Assembly: GCA_014885115.2 (NCBI GenBank)
Contig: WKLE02006679.1
Coordinates: 1-32,044, forward strand
Direction: 5' to 3'
Source of the DNA: Asterionellopsis glacialis
Taxonomy: Eukaryota; Bacillariophyta; Plagiogrammaphyceae; Rhaphoneidales; Asterionellopsidaceae
DNA: 32,044 nt
Positions within the stretch are counted from its first letter, which is position 1. Every line of letters begins with the position of its first letter. The notes below the pieces were generated by a model. The model was not told the origin of the DNA. It was given only the letters and a program-made list of their open reading frames with translations, and did no database searches. Below, piece after piece: positions 1 through 10,629 of the stretch. The position numbers were made by a program, and so were the translations under genes.

Positions 1-1829
1 ATAATCCAACAATTCACCTTTCTGATGGGGACCAGCACCATCTTCTTGGTATCTCACCACTACTCAACAATTGTTGTTTTCGAAAGAATACTTTCTGGCC
101 ATCTCATCCAAGGCTGGAAATCTAATATCGTTCCAATTTTTTTTGGAGAAAACTTAGGGTTTGTTGCAGCTCTCTTGTCACTACCTGTGACTTCACAGGA
201 TTCGAAATAGTAATTGCCCTTGATTCTTAGTCAGTTTTCCAAAATAGCTGGCATAGTGTAGCTACCATCTGCAGCATATACTCTACAATGTGTATCTCAT
301 TGGGCTTGTACAAAATGCCTGACACAACAACAATCAACTTTAATTCCTTTGCCACCTTTTCTAAGATCATTCTCTTTGTAAGCCATTGTAGTTGTCACAA
401 TAACCTGCTCCTTGTGAATTGTGAATGTGAGACTTGTGCCTCTGGTGGTGATGAGCAGAAAAAATGCCAAGTATTGGGATGTATTTTTTTTTTTAAACAA
501 CAATTGCATAAAACCATTTTTCATCCAAAAGTGATAGAATGACCTGGACACCTCCATTTTAAAAAATAGCTGAATTCCAAAATAGCCAAAAACCTTTTGT
601 CCATTTGTATCTTTTTTCCTTTTGATCTCTTGTGAGCTTAGGAAAGATTCTGTTTGTTTTGTAGGAACTTCCAGTCAACACGTTCATGCAATAATTTTGT
701 AAACTTTTGTGACTCACAATCTGCACTCCATCTGAAGCTAGATGCAATGCTAGATTGCACCAAGTCATGGAACCACTTGTCAACCTTAAGGCTTGTGCTA
801 CCTTATCTCTTAGAAACAGAGCATGGTTCAATTCCAAATTAGCACCAGTTATATAGACTTGCTTTTCATTTTCTGAAAGTGACTCATAATTTTCTTTGAG
901 TGTTTGTGCATCCAATTTCTCCAAAGGACTAGTATTCTTTCGATTAATAACTTTTTTGTAATAGTTGAGAGGCGCAAATACATTCTTTTGTATCGTCTGG
1001 CTTGTGAAAATGGTCGTTCCTTTGTCACCTCTAATTTTTGTTTTTGCAACAAAATTTTGCTTTGTTGCAATTTGATTCACAACAGTGTTAAGATACTTCT
1101 TATTTCATCCCCAGGCATGTGCAAGGTGCTTCATTGGAGCCATTTTCTTCATATCCAAACAGGGTAATGATGCCATTATGCATTTCAAGGTAAAACAATT
1201 TGTTGTTCATCATTTGTAAGTTTTGATTTGATTTTACAATTTAGTTTTCTGATTCTCAAAGCCTCATCAAATTGCAACCAACCAAAAACTCTGTCCCTAT
1301 TATTGTACAGATTCATAACTAAAGGAGACTCAGAGCTAGTTTTTATGCCTCCTTTAGCCTCCCACTTGAAATGGTTGATTTACAAGTCAGAGCATGATGG
1401 CTTTCCAAGTGCTTCAATTTCGGCTTCTGAAAACGTATGGGGCGGAGCTGCTAGAGCTGCTGTAGTCAGCTCTGGTGCCTCAAAATGCAAAGACGATGCA
1501 TTATGATGATTAGGACAAGCCATTAGCAATGAAGGACAAGTCACAACATCATTCTGTCATTGTCTGGCAGTGGTCATAAGATTTTGGTGGAACATGCAAC
1601 AAAAATTGACCTCTTCATGTTGCCTGTAGATTATATATTTTACTGTGCAGCTATGAGCAGTTTCATTGACACCAGTCACATATGCAACACCACCCTCACT
1701 ATTAGGTAGGCCAACATGCCATAAATACTTGACAGTTACATAATCTCCAACTCTAAAAGTTGTCATTGTGATGGTTCCGTGCACGGCGTAAAATGAAAAT
1801 CTGAAAAAATACATATTTGTGTCAATCAA
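1..1829 (-). pseudogene. Tc1/mariner-like transposase relic, cut by left window edge
   Basis: Decayed DDE transposase reading leftward through several frames. An N-terminal segment (1829-1557) contains FRVGDYVTVKYLW and GGVAYVTGV, resembling the small SH3-like domain I know from stramenopile transposases of this type. It is followed by a stretch with HTFSEAEIEALGKP near 1425-1450 and one in-frame TAA. The longest open part (1080-559) carries a helix-turn-helix-like region and ends in LTRDQKEKRYKW and TKGFWLFW. After a TAA at 559-561 the same frame continues to LDEKWFYAIVV (first catalytic Asp, codon 523-525). A frameshifted part holds VTTTMAYKENDLRKGGKGI (about 400-340). The last visible motif is QEDGAGPHQKGELLDY, with the second Asp at 40-42. 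The third acidic residue would lie beyond the window. Stops and frameshifts make it non-functional. The superfamily call rests on the DEKW and DGAGPH motifs and is fairly firm; the domain name at the N-terminus is inference. Confidence 0.75.
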
Positions 1830-2159
1830 TTTTTTTCTTCTTGTTTATAGTATTAATTCTACACAATTCTATGAAAGTCCATGGAACATGAAGCCGGCCG
1901 TTCCAGAAAAAAACATGACTTACGGAGATCTGAGTCTGCCAAACTTATGGAGCATCCGACCGATTTGTCCCAGGATTTTTTGAGCTCAGGTCGGTCAAGA
2001 TCTGGTGTCAAGAGCTAAGAAGGGGGGGTGTCAGAGTCTGTGCTTGTTGGTGCTCATACACTTAGTTCCTCCTAGTACCTGTAAGGGAAGTGTCCTAACT
2101 AAAAGTTTGTTGATTGACAACATGATACATGATAGTGTAGGAACAGCAGTGCTTCTGTT

Positions 2160-2700
2160 TGCTTTCCTACCAGGGACCAGGGACCAGGTAGTACAGGCAT
2201 AGGTTTTACATATCTGCGGGTATGATTCCTCCCCCAGGTCCTATTTACTAGAACCCAGATTGGGAATCTAGTGTGCAGTACTGTACATTCCCACTCCCAG
2301 TACAAGTGGGACTTGGATTAACGATAATGGGTAGTTTCTCAAATTTTCCAAGAAGAGTCAATACCATTAGGAATCCCATGTGCTTGTTGATTTCAATCCT
2401 GTACAAACAAGAGATGCCAAGCCAAAGAATGCGTAACAAAATATCCAGTTGTATCATTAATAAAGGAATGTGTATTGTTGTGTACCTTTTGTACCAGGTA
2501 TTTGGTTTATTGCTGTACCAGGTACCACAGGTAATCTACCAGGTAGTGGTACTGCCACCCAGTTACTGTAGGACTAGGACCTACCCCGTACCTGGTACAC
2601 ACATCAAGAAGTAGGACCTACAGTACCTAGTACACTTGTTGATGGGTACAATAGAGCAGTATGTAGGTCCTATATCCTAGTACAGTACCTAGAGGTTGCA
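2160..2700. repeat. Palindrome cluster A (TACCWGGTA / TAGGWCCTA)
   Basis: Intergenic DNA with at least four exact TACCWGGTA sites between about 2490 and 2600 and three TAGGWCCTA sites between 2575 and 2680, plus many near copies. Both motifs are 9-base palindromes around a central A/T. I see no coding potential; the ORFs that can be drawn here consist of the repeats. The preceding 1830-2159 stretch holds no gene that I can support. Confidence 0.7.
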
Positions 2701-2841
2701 CTGAGAAAGCATACCCCAACTTGCACAAGAAGGGATTTTTTCAATTTCAACAAAATCAAGGATCAAAATTTTGAAGTTTGAGATTCTCAGAATGGTTTCA
2801 TAAAAAGAAACCAACCAACTTGGAAAATATACAAGAAAAAA

Positions 2842-3941
2842 ATGTTGGTAAATAAATCAAAGAATTCTAAGCAGTTGCTTCTTGATGCTGCAAATAGCAT
2901 CCTTTGTTGCACTGGTGAAATCAGAACAAAAGAACATGATCTTGAATTCTGTGCAATTTTTGGTGTGAGCTTGGATGTATGCATGACTTTGTGGCATTTT
3001 CTTGGTTTTCCTTTTGGAATAAAGCTTGAACATCTATTGTGGGGTCTACTTTTTCTAAAGGTATATGGGACAGAGACACTTCACTGCATGAAAAAAATTA
3101 CGGAAATGGAGCTGAGCAGTATGTGCAATTTCTGCAAAGTGCAAGTGAATGATAAGTATAAAAGTAGTTCTACACCTGTTGCAGGCTTTTTTTAGGTGGA
3201 ATTTCACAATTGATTGTCCCTGCACTATGCTGACAACAATATTGAAAAGCAGTAGAAAAGGGAGTAGATTTGTTGGAGTGAATAAATTATGAGCTATTTT
3301 AACTAGTTCTAAAAAACACTCGCCAATTCACAGTTTCATCTTTGACACCTATTTCTTGTACAGGATCCTAGGGCCAATCTACTTAGAGTTCCGTTCTGGC
3401 AGAGCTCGGTTTTATCATGTGAACCAAACCCCCCAAGGCAGCCAATGAGAGTCCACCAGATCACCTGTTTGGTGTCATGAGTGGAGTCATACTGCCACCC
3501 CTTTTAGTAAAAAGTGGTATTCCCACAAATTCAAGTGTGCAGGTCTCCGTTATGAAGTTGTTGTGTGCATCCATACCAGGGACATTGTATGGATTTATGG
3601 GGCTTTCCCATGTGGAAAATGGACAGACAAAAAGATTTCCTGGAGAAAGCTCATGCACATGTTGCCATCAGGAGAAAAGGTAGAAGCAGATGCAGGTTAC
3701 AAAAATAATCCGGAAGTCATTAGGATGCCTGATGATTATTTTGGTGCACGCGATCCTTGGGCAAAAAGAAGGGTCCAGGCTTTGTTATGAAACAGTTAAC
3801 AAGCGATTCAAACAGTGGGGCTGTCTGAAGCAGGAATTCAGACATTCCATTAAAAAGCATAAGTATTGTTTTCAGGCTGTTGTAACTTGTATCCAACTTT
3901 CTTTTGGAGCAGGTGAGGGACCTTTCAAATGCCGCTACTGA
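2842..3941 (+). pseudogene. DDE superfamily transposase relic (PIF/IS5-like)
   Basis: Rightward relic in three reading frames. Frame 1 (2842-3195) ends with EHLLWGLLFLKVYGTE, a block I recognise from DDE transposases common in diatoms. After a degenerate gap, frame 2 resumes at about 3497 with PFSKKWYSHKFK, then GLRYEVVVCIHTRDIVWIYG, then GAFPCGKWTDKK, and GEKVEADAGYK, where the Asp in ADAGY is the expected catalytic position. Near 3770-3785 the frame shifts again to YETVNKRFKQWGCLKQEFRH and ends with GPFKCRY and a TGA at 3939-3941. No start codon or terminal repeat could be assigned. At least two frameshifts and the missing middle part make it a pseudogene. The family assignment comes from remembered conserved blocks, not from a search. 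Confidence 0.7.
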
Positions 3942-4199
3942 GGTTCAATTTTATTTAGGACTAATACCTAATTGTAAAGATCTGCACAAGCAGCATTTTT
4001 AGTATTTAAAAGTAGAGAGACAAAAATGAATATATTACTTTTAATTTTCTATTAATTTTTATGCTCCTGCGTAATTTTTCTAAGTTGTCCGGAGGTTGTC
4101 CAGAAGACTTGCAAAAAAAGTAAATTTGTGACGTGTAACATATTACTGAAATGGATGAACAGGAATGGACAGGGTTAAAATTATCTCTTTACCCAAACT

Positions 4200-5015
4200 C
4201 GCTGTACCAGGTAGGTCCTAGAGAGAGTACGAGAGTATTTTCTTGCACTCGGCGCGCCCATCCACCTCTACCAGGTACAGGTATCGTATGTAGGCCTTAA
4301 TACCGTACCTGGTACCTGGTCTCTTGCGTATGTCTACGACTAGAAAGAATTCTATCAGGTTCCAGGGTACAGTACCTGGTACCTTTACCTGGTGTCAGGT
4401 ACGGATCCAGCAAAGTACGACTACATACAGTACTGTATTTTTTCATTCGTCATACTTCCACCAGTTAGTACCGTAATAAAAAATACCAGGTAGTACTAAC
4501 CTTGTACAGGTACCTGGTATATGAGGACGGTCCCACCCGGTAGGACCTTAGAGCCACATGTGGGACCAGTTAATTAAATTTCCTACCTAAAGTACTCGGA
4601 CGATAGAGTCAGCCGAAACTACCCGGTACCTGGTATGGCGGTAGGACCCTAAAGTAGCACTAGCGTACGAATAACTAATACCAGGTAATGTACCAGGTAA
4701 TGTGGCCGCCTACATTTAAGCATTTTATACAATGAGAATATTATTATTATTAAAAATACATAAGATATGTACCTGTACCGTACCAGGTACCCAGTCTGTA
4801 CCGGTACCAGTAAGATTATTGCGTACCAGGTACAGGTACCTCCTAACCTGGTACCAGGTAAATGTACTGTATGTAAGTCCATACCAAAAAAACGTTCTCT
4901 GAATCTTCGAACTGACTCCACCTCACACCACGACATCAGATAAATACATTACCTGGCGAGTATCAACTGTTAACTGTGTACAGTACCTGATAGTCGTGGG
5001 ATCCTGCGGTAGGAC
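4200..5015. repeat. Palindrome cluster B, densest in the window
   Basis: About twelve exact TACCWGGTA sites lie between 4204 and 4860, often head to tail (for example two in 4678-4698 and overlapping copies at 4825-4860). TAGGWCCTA sites lie at about 4206 and 5012. The cluster fills the space between the transposase relic and the DJ-1 gene and ends about 100 bp before that gene's ATG. The neighbouring 3942-4199 stretch is AT-rich with nothing recognisable. A leftward 95-codon ORF through this block (4936-4649) consists of repeat sequence and is not a gene. Confidence 0.8.
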
Positions 5016-5109
5016 CTAAAACTGAGTTGCAAAACCTAGCATTATTTTTTGATCCACGCCTGAAAAAAAGAGAATCAAGCTGCCAGCTAAAGAAGATATC
5101 ATATAGACC

Positions 5110-6361
5110 ATGACAAAGGTACGTTGCTAGAAAAACAATTAAGTATTTGTAGGACTGTTCTCTGGAAACTAATTGCGTTCACCACATTCGGCATCGAAAC
5201 TAACATCAAAACTAGGCGGAGCTAACAGCTATGATTGGATGAAGTTTGCTTTTGAAAATTAGTCCTACGAGACTTGCTGTTTCTTTGGTCATGGCATTGT
5301 CGTTGTTTAGTCTGCTGTCTATATCGATGACTTTTATGAAAATACAAAAAATACAACATACTTGTGAAAATACCTCTCGATTCATGGTCGCTCTGACGCC
5401 CATCATCGTATCATGTGTCATCTTTACTGTATCACATACATCGTTACAGGTTGTTTTAGTTTGTACATCTGCCACTGAACTCCAGGGTCATCCTACTGGA
5501 TTATGGATTGAGGAGCTTGCTTGTCCTTACTATTTGTTCAAGGAACAGGGTTATGAAATTGTTATCGCAAGTCCTGCTGGTGGACCCGTTCCCATTGATG
5601 GTGCCTCCTTGGGAGAGGGGTTCTTTACGGAGGAAGCGAAGAAATTCATGGTATGTTAATGTAATTCTTCCGTGTCTGCGTTCTTCGTAGTTTTGTTTCT
5701 GGCACCAAAAATTCTTCAAATGTGTGGGTTGAACTTGATAGAAGTTTAATGTCGCACTCTATCTATCTCTCATTTTGATCCCTTCGGCGTTTTTGTGCAA
5801 TAAAACGATGTTCGAATAAATCAACTCATCAAACAATCTTATCGTTTCATCTTTCCATTCACTACACGTGCTCGCGCACTGTAGCACGATGCTAAAGCGA
5901 TAGGTATGCTTTCTCATTCTGTCAAGGTAGAAGATATCGATTTTGGTGCCGGTGATATCGATGCGATTGTTACTGCTGGAGGTCATGGTACTGTTGTCGA
6001 CTTTAATGGCAATCCTGCCCTTAAGAGTGCATTGGAAACCATGTACAACAGTGATAAGATTTTAGCATCTATTTGTCACGGTCCGAATTGTTTGGTGGAT
6101 TGTATGCAAGCTGATGGGAAAACACCCTTGGTAAGCGGAAAGACCGTTACAGGCTTTGCAGATACAGAAGAAGCTGCTGTGCAACTTGATTCCAAGGTCC
6201 CATTCTTGTTGGAGTCCAAGTTGAAAGAACTTGGAGCCAATTATGTTAAGGCAGATGATTGGAATAGCAAATGCTGTGTTGATGGAAACTTGATTACTGG
6301 GCAAAATCCACAAAGCTCAGCTGCTGTTGCAAAAGCTGTCATCGAAGGATTGAGTGCTTAA
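5110..6361 (+). CDS. DJ-1/PfpI family protein, Hsp31-like, three exons
   Basis: Predicted 228-residue protein from exons 5110-5118, 5450-5650 and 5885-6361. Introns of 331 bp (GTACGT to TTACAG) and 234 bp (GTATGT to TGTAG) are both phase 0. The first exon encodes only Met-Thr-Lys, and joining it gives MTKVVLVCTSATELQGHPTG, a normal family N-terminus. Visible residues are the acidic E24 in LWIEEL, the glycine-rich AGGHGTVVDF (residues 101-110), and the nucleophile elbow ASICHG with C134 and H135. These match class I glutamine-amidotransferase-fold proteins of the Hsp31 branch, which act as methylglyoxal glyoxalase/deglycase-type stress enzymes or chaperones. The activity here is inferred. No clear targeting signal is seen, so cytosolic is the default. 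A continuous ORF starting with TTG at 5246 reads through intron 1 and would put a false hydrophobic leader on the protein. The gene is convergent with the EF-hand gene. Confidence 0.85.
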
Positions 6362-6773
6362 ATGAAATTCAATGTCAAACTCCATACTGCATTGCACTTG
6401 AAGAGCTTAATACAATCATTTCTTTCCCTTTGATGACAGCATGGTCACTGGATCTGATTGTAATAAGTAAAGCAAGACAACCGTCAAATTGGCTTAAAAT
6501 ATTAGTGTAAAGCTTACAGCTCTGATTAACTTCATTATACTTAAAAGAAACATAATGTGTTTTGTTTATAATTAGTACTAGATGTTAAATACGGCGTTAT
6601 GACATGATAGATGCCCCAGAGTTAAGTAAAAAGCGGGTTTCCCCTGGCGTCTAGCTATTTAGTCAGAATAGAATTGTATAGTGACAATGAGCTTGAGAAG
6701 GGTGGGGATCAAAAAAGAAAGGATAATAAAGGCTTTCCCGATTCGATGTCAAAGTACACCATTTTTTCTCTTT
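6362..6773. other. Convergent intergenic region
   Basis: About 410 bp between the stop codons of two convergent genes. It is AT-rich and must contain both 3' UTRs and polyadenylation sites. I see AATAAA-like sequence on the plus strand near 6725, but no decisive signal. No ORF of interest. Confidence 0.5.
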
Positions 6774-9113
6774 TCATAGTAGTACACAACTGCAACCAGT
6801 TTCGACAGGTTTTGTATCACCAGTAGCAGCTGTATATTTTTTTGTCTTGTTTTCGGGGGTAGATGCTGGAGCGCTTGCGCATTCCGCAGTAGGAATTGGG
6901 TTGGGTGCGACAGACACTGGTGCTACCGGAGCATTCATTACAGGAGCTACAGGAGTTACAGGAGCATCTTTTATAGGAGGAGCGGCGGCGGCAACTTTAC
7001 CCGTGTTTGCTATTGTTTTGGAATCAAGATCTTCTTCAACCACAGGTGACAATTTGTCATCTAGCCCTGTACTCTTACCAAAAGACATCGATACCTTTTT
7101 GGAACTAAAGTCGTCCATCAGATCTTCGATTGGTTCCCATCGAGATACTCCAATAGTCATTCCGAGACCCATACTGATAGGTTGTAAAATTTCAAAAGGA
7201 ACCGATTCAAGCAAATTATTTGCTCTTTCCTTAGTCATCGGATAGTCTGAATATAATAACGCGACATCTATTAGAGATTCACCCATTGTGCCATAAATGA
7301 ACGCAGATACAGGAGATTGATGGGGACTGTAACGAGAAACAAATGTGTCGTAGAGACGTCGGTCGCAGTCCTGAGGCAACTCTTCAGCTGCGAAGGTTGG
7401 TAGATCAGCACCCAACCGTTTCTCTGCATTACTTTCCACAGGCTCGTCAACGGCCACAAAAGCCATGGGAATATTACCTCCTGTTAATTCCAGTAAGGCC
7501 GACAGTATGGCCATGGTTACAATCTTTACTCGGGTATAATTTATTGCAAAGTTTATATTCCGCTTGGCATTACGGATAAAGCTATTCAATTCTGCTCGAC
7601 CAGGCACATTTCGGAACGAAACAAAAAGTGTGTTTGGATCCAGTGTTCCAAGTGTACTCAAAAGGTTTACAACTCCTTGGTGATAATCAAATACAGTGGC
7701 CATTTTTTTCTCTCGTAAGGCTGGCGTGATTTCGGGGAGTAATCCCCATACGCTATCTACAGAAACAATGTAGTCTTCATCACAAAATGCCCCATGTGTC
7801 CTGTTAGACATGTCAGCAGCTCGTTGCACCGCCTTGACAACCTTTGGTTCCGTCATATCAAGATCGAACGCTTGATTTGCATTCATCATCCCTGTAAATA
7901 AGTCAGTCAGTTCCATTCCCTTTGTTGGCATTGCAGCAGCTGCGAGGCTGTACGACAACGCACGATCCGCGTCGTGTCCACCTTGCGTTTTCTCCATTTC
8001 AACATTGCTTTCAGACTCAGGTGGACGGAAAGCAGTGACAAGGTGGCTATAGAAAGCATCATCAGGAGTATCCCGTTGTGTTCCAGTCGCCTTGATACAT
8101 GCAACAATCTTAGCAAGTTGCCGAATGGGCAACATATTTTGTAACATGCGTACAGCAATGCAGGAACATAAAAATTTGCTGATTGGGAAGACCCGTTGTC
8201 CTGGTGAAAAATTAAATATGCACATCACCATTGCAATTAGTCGATCATTTTCAGGCGTCATGGCCGTACTAATCCGATACGGATCGTCTTCATCGATAAC
8301 TCCTTGCAATACTTCTTTAGATTCGTCTGACAATCCACCGTCGATTTCAAAATATATAATATCTTGGAATAGCGCTGCAATCATTTGAGTAGGATCTGCC
8401 AATTCTGATATCTGGAAAACTCTCTCTGTACTGTGAAAACCACGATATTCGTTTGCAAGATGGTGGTGAAGAAAGAAAGCACAGGCTTCAACCTCTTTCT
8501 CTGTTGTTTCGGCTTTCAAAATATCTAGACTGCTCTGTAGATCCAATACAAATCTCACAATGTATGGCTTTTCTTGAGTTCCAAGTCGTGCAGTGGAAAG
8601 CAGTTTAGACGATGCTGCATTTGACATACGAAAACTAGCACCACTACTTAGCTTTCGCTCATTTGTTTGCATCGCCATAAACGAGCAATAGTCTTGAAAT
8701 CTCATTAATCCTGTCATGTTGACGTCCATATCATCAAAAATCATATCTGGACTAAGGACTTCCAAGTCTTCTGCTGCAGCGATGAATTGATCCTTCGTCA
8801 AAGCAAGTTCTGCACCTGACCTTGTTGAGGATGTATCGATTCCATCAAAGATGTGCCAATAATTATTGAAAAAACTTAGAAATCTTAGAAAAAAGGAAAA
8901 CTCATTTCGTTGGATAAAGCCATTCCCGTTCATATCGGCCATTCTTTTTGCGGTTGTTAGAGCCATTTGATTTGTGAATTTAGGCCAGATCTCTTTCACT
9001 ACAATCTCAAGTTGAAAGAGTGTGAGCTGTCCTGCTCTTGATGTATCTATGCCGTCAAAGGCCTCCAGACATTTCGACTCTGAAGGGACATCGACATTCA
9101 CTTTAGACTTCAT
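6774..9113 (-). CDS. EF-hand protein with HD-like core and C-terminal CaaL prenylation motif
   Basis: Single-exon 779-residue protein. Residues 1-145 hold paired EF-hand-like units. Two loops look usable: 60-71 (D60, N62, N64, F66, Q68, E71) and 130-141 (D130, N132, T134, D141). The loops at 23-34 and about 93 are degenerate or carry insertions. Residues 183-345 resemble an HD-type metal phosphohydrolase fold: FHSTERV at 226-232, then AALFQDIIY, where the usual His-Asp pair is Gln250-Asp251, then KFLCSCIAVRML and KIVACIKAT. The altered His suggests that the catalytic site is lost or different. Residues 450-670 have no assignment I can make. Residues 706-760 are Ala/Pro-rich and probably disordered. 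The end is CSCVLL: C776-V-L-L is a CaaX box whose final Leu favours geranylgeranylation, and C774 could be palmitoylated. The inferred role is a Ca-responsive protein at a membrane. The HD match is from memory and is tentative. Confidence 0.85.
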   Translation of the reverse strand: MKSKVNVDVPSESKCLEAFDGIDTSRAGQLTLFQLEIVVKEIWPKFTNQMALTTAKRMADMNGNGFIQRNEFSFFLRFLSFFNNYWHIFDGIDTSSTRSGAELALTKDQFIAAAEDLEVLSPDMIFDDMDVNMTGLMRFQDYCSFMAMQTNERKLSSGASFRMSNAASSKLLSTARLGTQEKPYIVRFVLDLQSSLDILKAETTEKEVEACAFFLHHHLANEYRGFHSTERVFQISELADPTQMIAALFQDIIYFEIDGGLSDESKEVLQGVIDEDDPYRISTAMTPENDRLIAMVMCIFNFSPGQRVFPISKFLCSCIAVRMLQNMLPIRQLAKIVACIKATGTQRDTPDDAFYSHLVTAFRPPESESNVEMEKTQGGHDADRALSYSLAAAAMPTKGMELTDLFTGMMNANQAFDLDMTEPKVVKAVQRAADMSNRTHGAFCDEDYIVSVDSVWGLLPEITPALREKKMATVFDYHQGVVNLLSTLGTLDPNTLFVSFRNVPGRAELNSFIRNAKRNINFAINYTRVKIVTMAILSALLELTGGNIPMAFVAVDEPVESNAEKRLGADLPTFAAEELPQDCDRRLYDTFVSRYSPHQSPVSAFIYGTMGESLIDVALLYSDYPMTKERANNLLESVPFEILQPISMGLGMTIGVSRWEPIEDLMDDFSSKKVSMSFGKSTGLDDKLSPVVEEDLDSKTIANTGKVAAAAPPIKDAPVTPVAPVMNAPVAPVSVAPNPIPTAECASAPASTPENKTKKYTAATGDTKPVETGCSCVLL

Positions 9114-9144
9114 CTTATTGTGACCAGTTCAGCTCTGTAGTTTT

Positions 9145-9180
9145 CTCTCACACACACGCACACTCTCACTTCCTCTGCCT
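9145..9180. repeat. CT/CA-rich low-complexity tract upstream of EF-hand gene
   Basis: A run of CTCTCACACACACGCACACT followed by more CT-rich sequence lies 32-67 bp before the ATG (which is at 9113, minus strand). On the gene's strand it is GA/GT-rich and lies in the presumed 5' UTR or core promoter. The rest of 9114-9520 has no gene I can support. A stop-to-stop minus-strand frame at 9488-9276 lacks an ATG start. Confidence 0.5.
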
Positions 9181-9519
9181 CACTAGACTATGTATGACCT
9201 TGTTAGGGATATTACAGAATATGATTTGATTTCGCGTGAATTTTCCGCTGTGGATTTTTGAAGTTGGTATTAGAATTATTCAGCGTATGACTTGTTTCCC
9301 AGCTTAACCTTTGATCGTTCTTGGATACGTATGAAAGTTCTGGCCATACAGCGATGAGGTCTTTCAAAAGGGTCTTTAAAAAGAAGCTCCGGTGGAAAGT
9401 TGCGCAAGTTCCAAAGTGTTATATCTGAATTGATAGCTTCTTTTGCTGTAAACCGCAATTTGCGCAAGTGCGAATACTCCCGACACAAAGGGCGCTCTAT
9501 CTACCGTACTAGAGTCTAC

Positions 9520-10434
9520 CATTAGAGGCTCCAGAGTCGAGAGAGAGAGGCTTTTGATGGTCCCCTTTTAATTTCATACTGACTGACTGTATGTAAGAGG
9601 ACAATTGCAGTAGGATCCACTCTAGGACCTAGCTAGTCGTCTCTACCTAGATAGAGGACACCGTTGGACTAGACTATATTATTATATATTATGAATAACG
9701 GATGCCGCGCATGGTCCAAGAGTGAGGAATCTTAATTCGAACCGGTACTCGTTTATTAGTACCTGGTACGGAAGCTTTCTATGAGACAGAGTACCTGTAC
9801 GGTACCCAGGTTGCGATTCTCAAACTCTATTGAAATACCAGGTACATATTTCTCCAGCAAGCGGCCTACCGGCAGGGACATACCAGGTAATTATTAATAT
9901 GTATTAATACCTGCACGCATACTCCTACTGTATATTAAGAAAAGTGAAGATAGCAATATTATCAGGTAAAGTACAGAACTTACCTGGACTAGTTAACATT
10001 GACGGTACAATATACTGGCTAAATAGTTCCAGTGTTCTGAAGACTTTTTGTGATATCCGGAATAGAGAGACACAAAAGTAAAAAAGACAGAATTAATCAG
10101 AATAAAAAAATATAATCAAATAAAAGAATTATTTTGTAATCCTCCACGTATATAAGGAATAATGAAAAACCCTTGGGGAAGATAGTCTGATATTCCCGTT
10201 GTCCAATCAAATTTCTTCATAATATCACGAACGGATAAGCAATTAGGCCAAGTACCCATGAATGTCCGTTGAAGATAAAATATACCGTATATAATTTATT
10301 GAAATTATTAATAAAAGAGCTACACGTATGCATGGCCGGCTCGAAGGCTTATTTGATTCGAAAAGCTTTCAAGATTCAAGACGATAGATAGATGATAGAC
10401 TAATACCGGTACGACAGGTACCAGGTACCTGGTA
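9520..10434. repeat. Palindrome cluster C and AT-rich spacer
   Basis: Exact TACCWGGTA sites lie near 9761, 9836 and 9880, and a TAGGWCCTA near 9622. Then comes an AT-rich stretch (10020-10390) with nothing recognisable. At 10415-10434 an overlapping pair of palindromes abuts the left end of the mobile element. No coding potential seen. Confidence 0.6.
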
Positions 10435-10467
10435 CTTTTCGGGTGAAATGAGATTCCACCTACCAGG
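10435..10467 (+). repeat. Left terminal inverted repeat of the mariner-type element
   Basis: Begins CTTTTCGGGTGAAATGAG directly after TA and ends in CCACCTACCAGG. It is the inverted partner of 13416-13448. Confidence 0.9.
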
Positions 10468-10629
10468 CTCTACAGCAATGACCGTGTATGTAGAACTACG
10501 TGCATTGTGTACAGTCTGCTTTCGTTCTGCAGTAGTCTGCTCACAAAACGCTCACGATATCACGGAAAAAAGGTTTATTTGAACTAATGTGTAACATACA
10601 AAGCTATTTCATTAAAGATGTCAAAAATC

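Noticed and set aside
3194..3208. GGTGGAATTTCAC resembling the mariner-type terminal repeat
   Set aside because: Match is short, imperfect and has no partner or TA-flanked end nearby; probably chance.
4649..4936. 95-codon minus-strand ORF
   Set aside because: Made of TACCWGGTA repeat sequence, no protein family resemblance.
5246..5659. Open frame starting at TTG that would give the DJ-1 protein a hydrophobic leader
   Set aside because: It lies in intron 1; a short upstream exon with good splice sites restores the family N-terminus.
6847..7245. 132-codon plus-strand ORF rich in Gly, Ala, Thr
   Set aside because: Antisense shadow of the Ala/Pro-rich tail of the EF-hand protein.
9276..9488. 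70-codon minus-strand ORF upstream of the EF-hand gene
   Set aside because: No ATG start, no recognisable family; could be a relic but not supportable.
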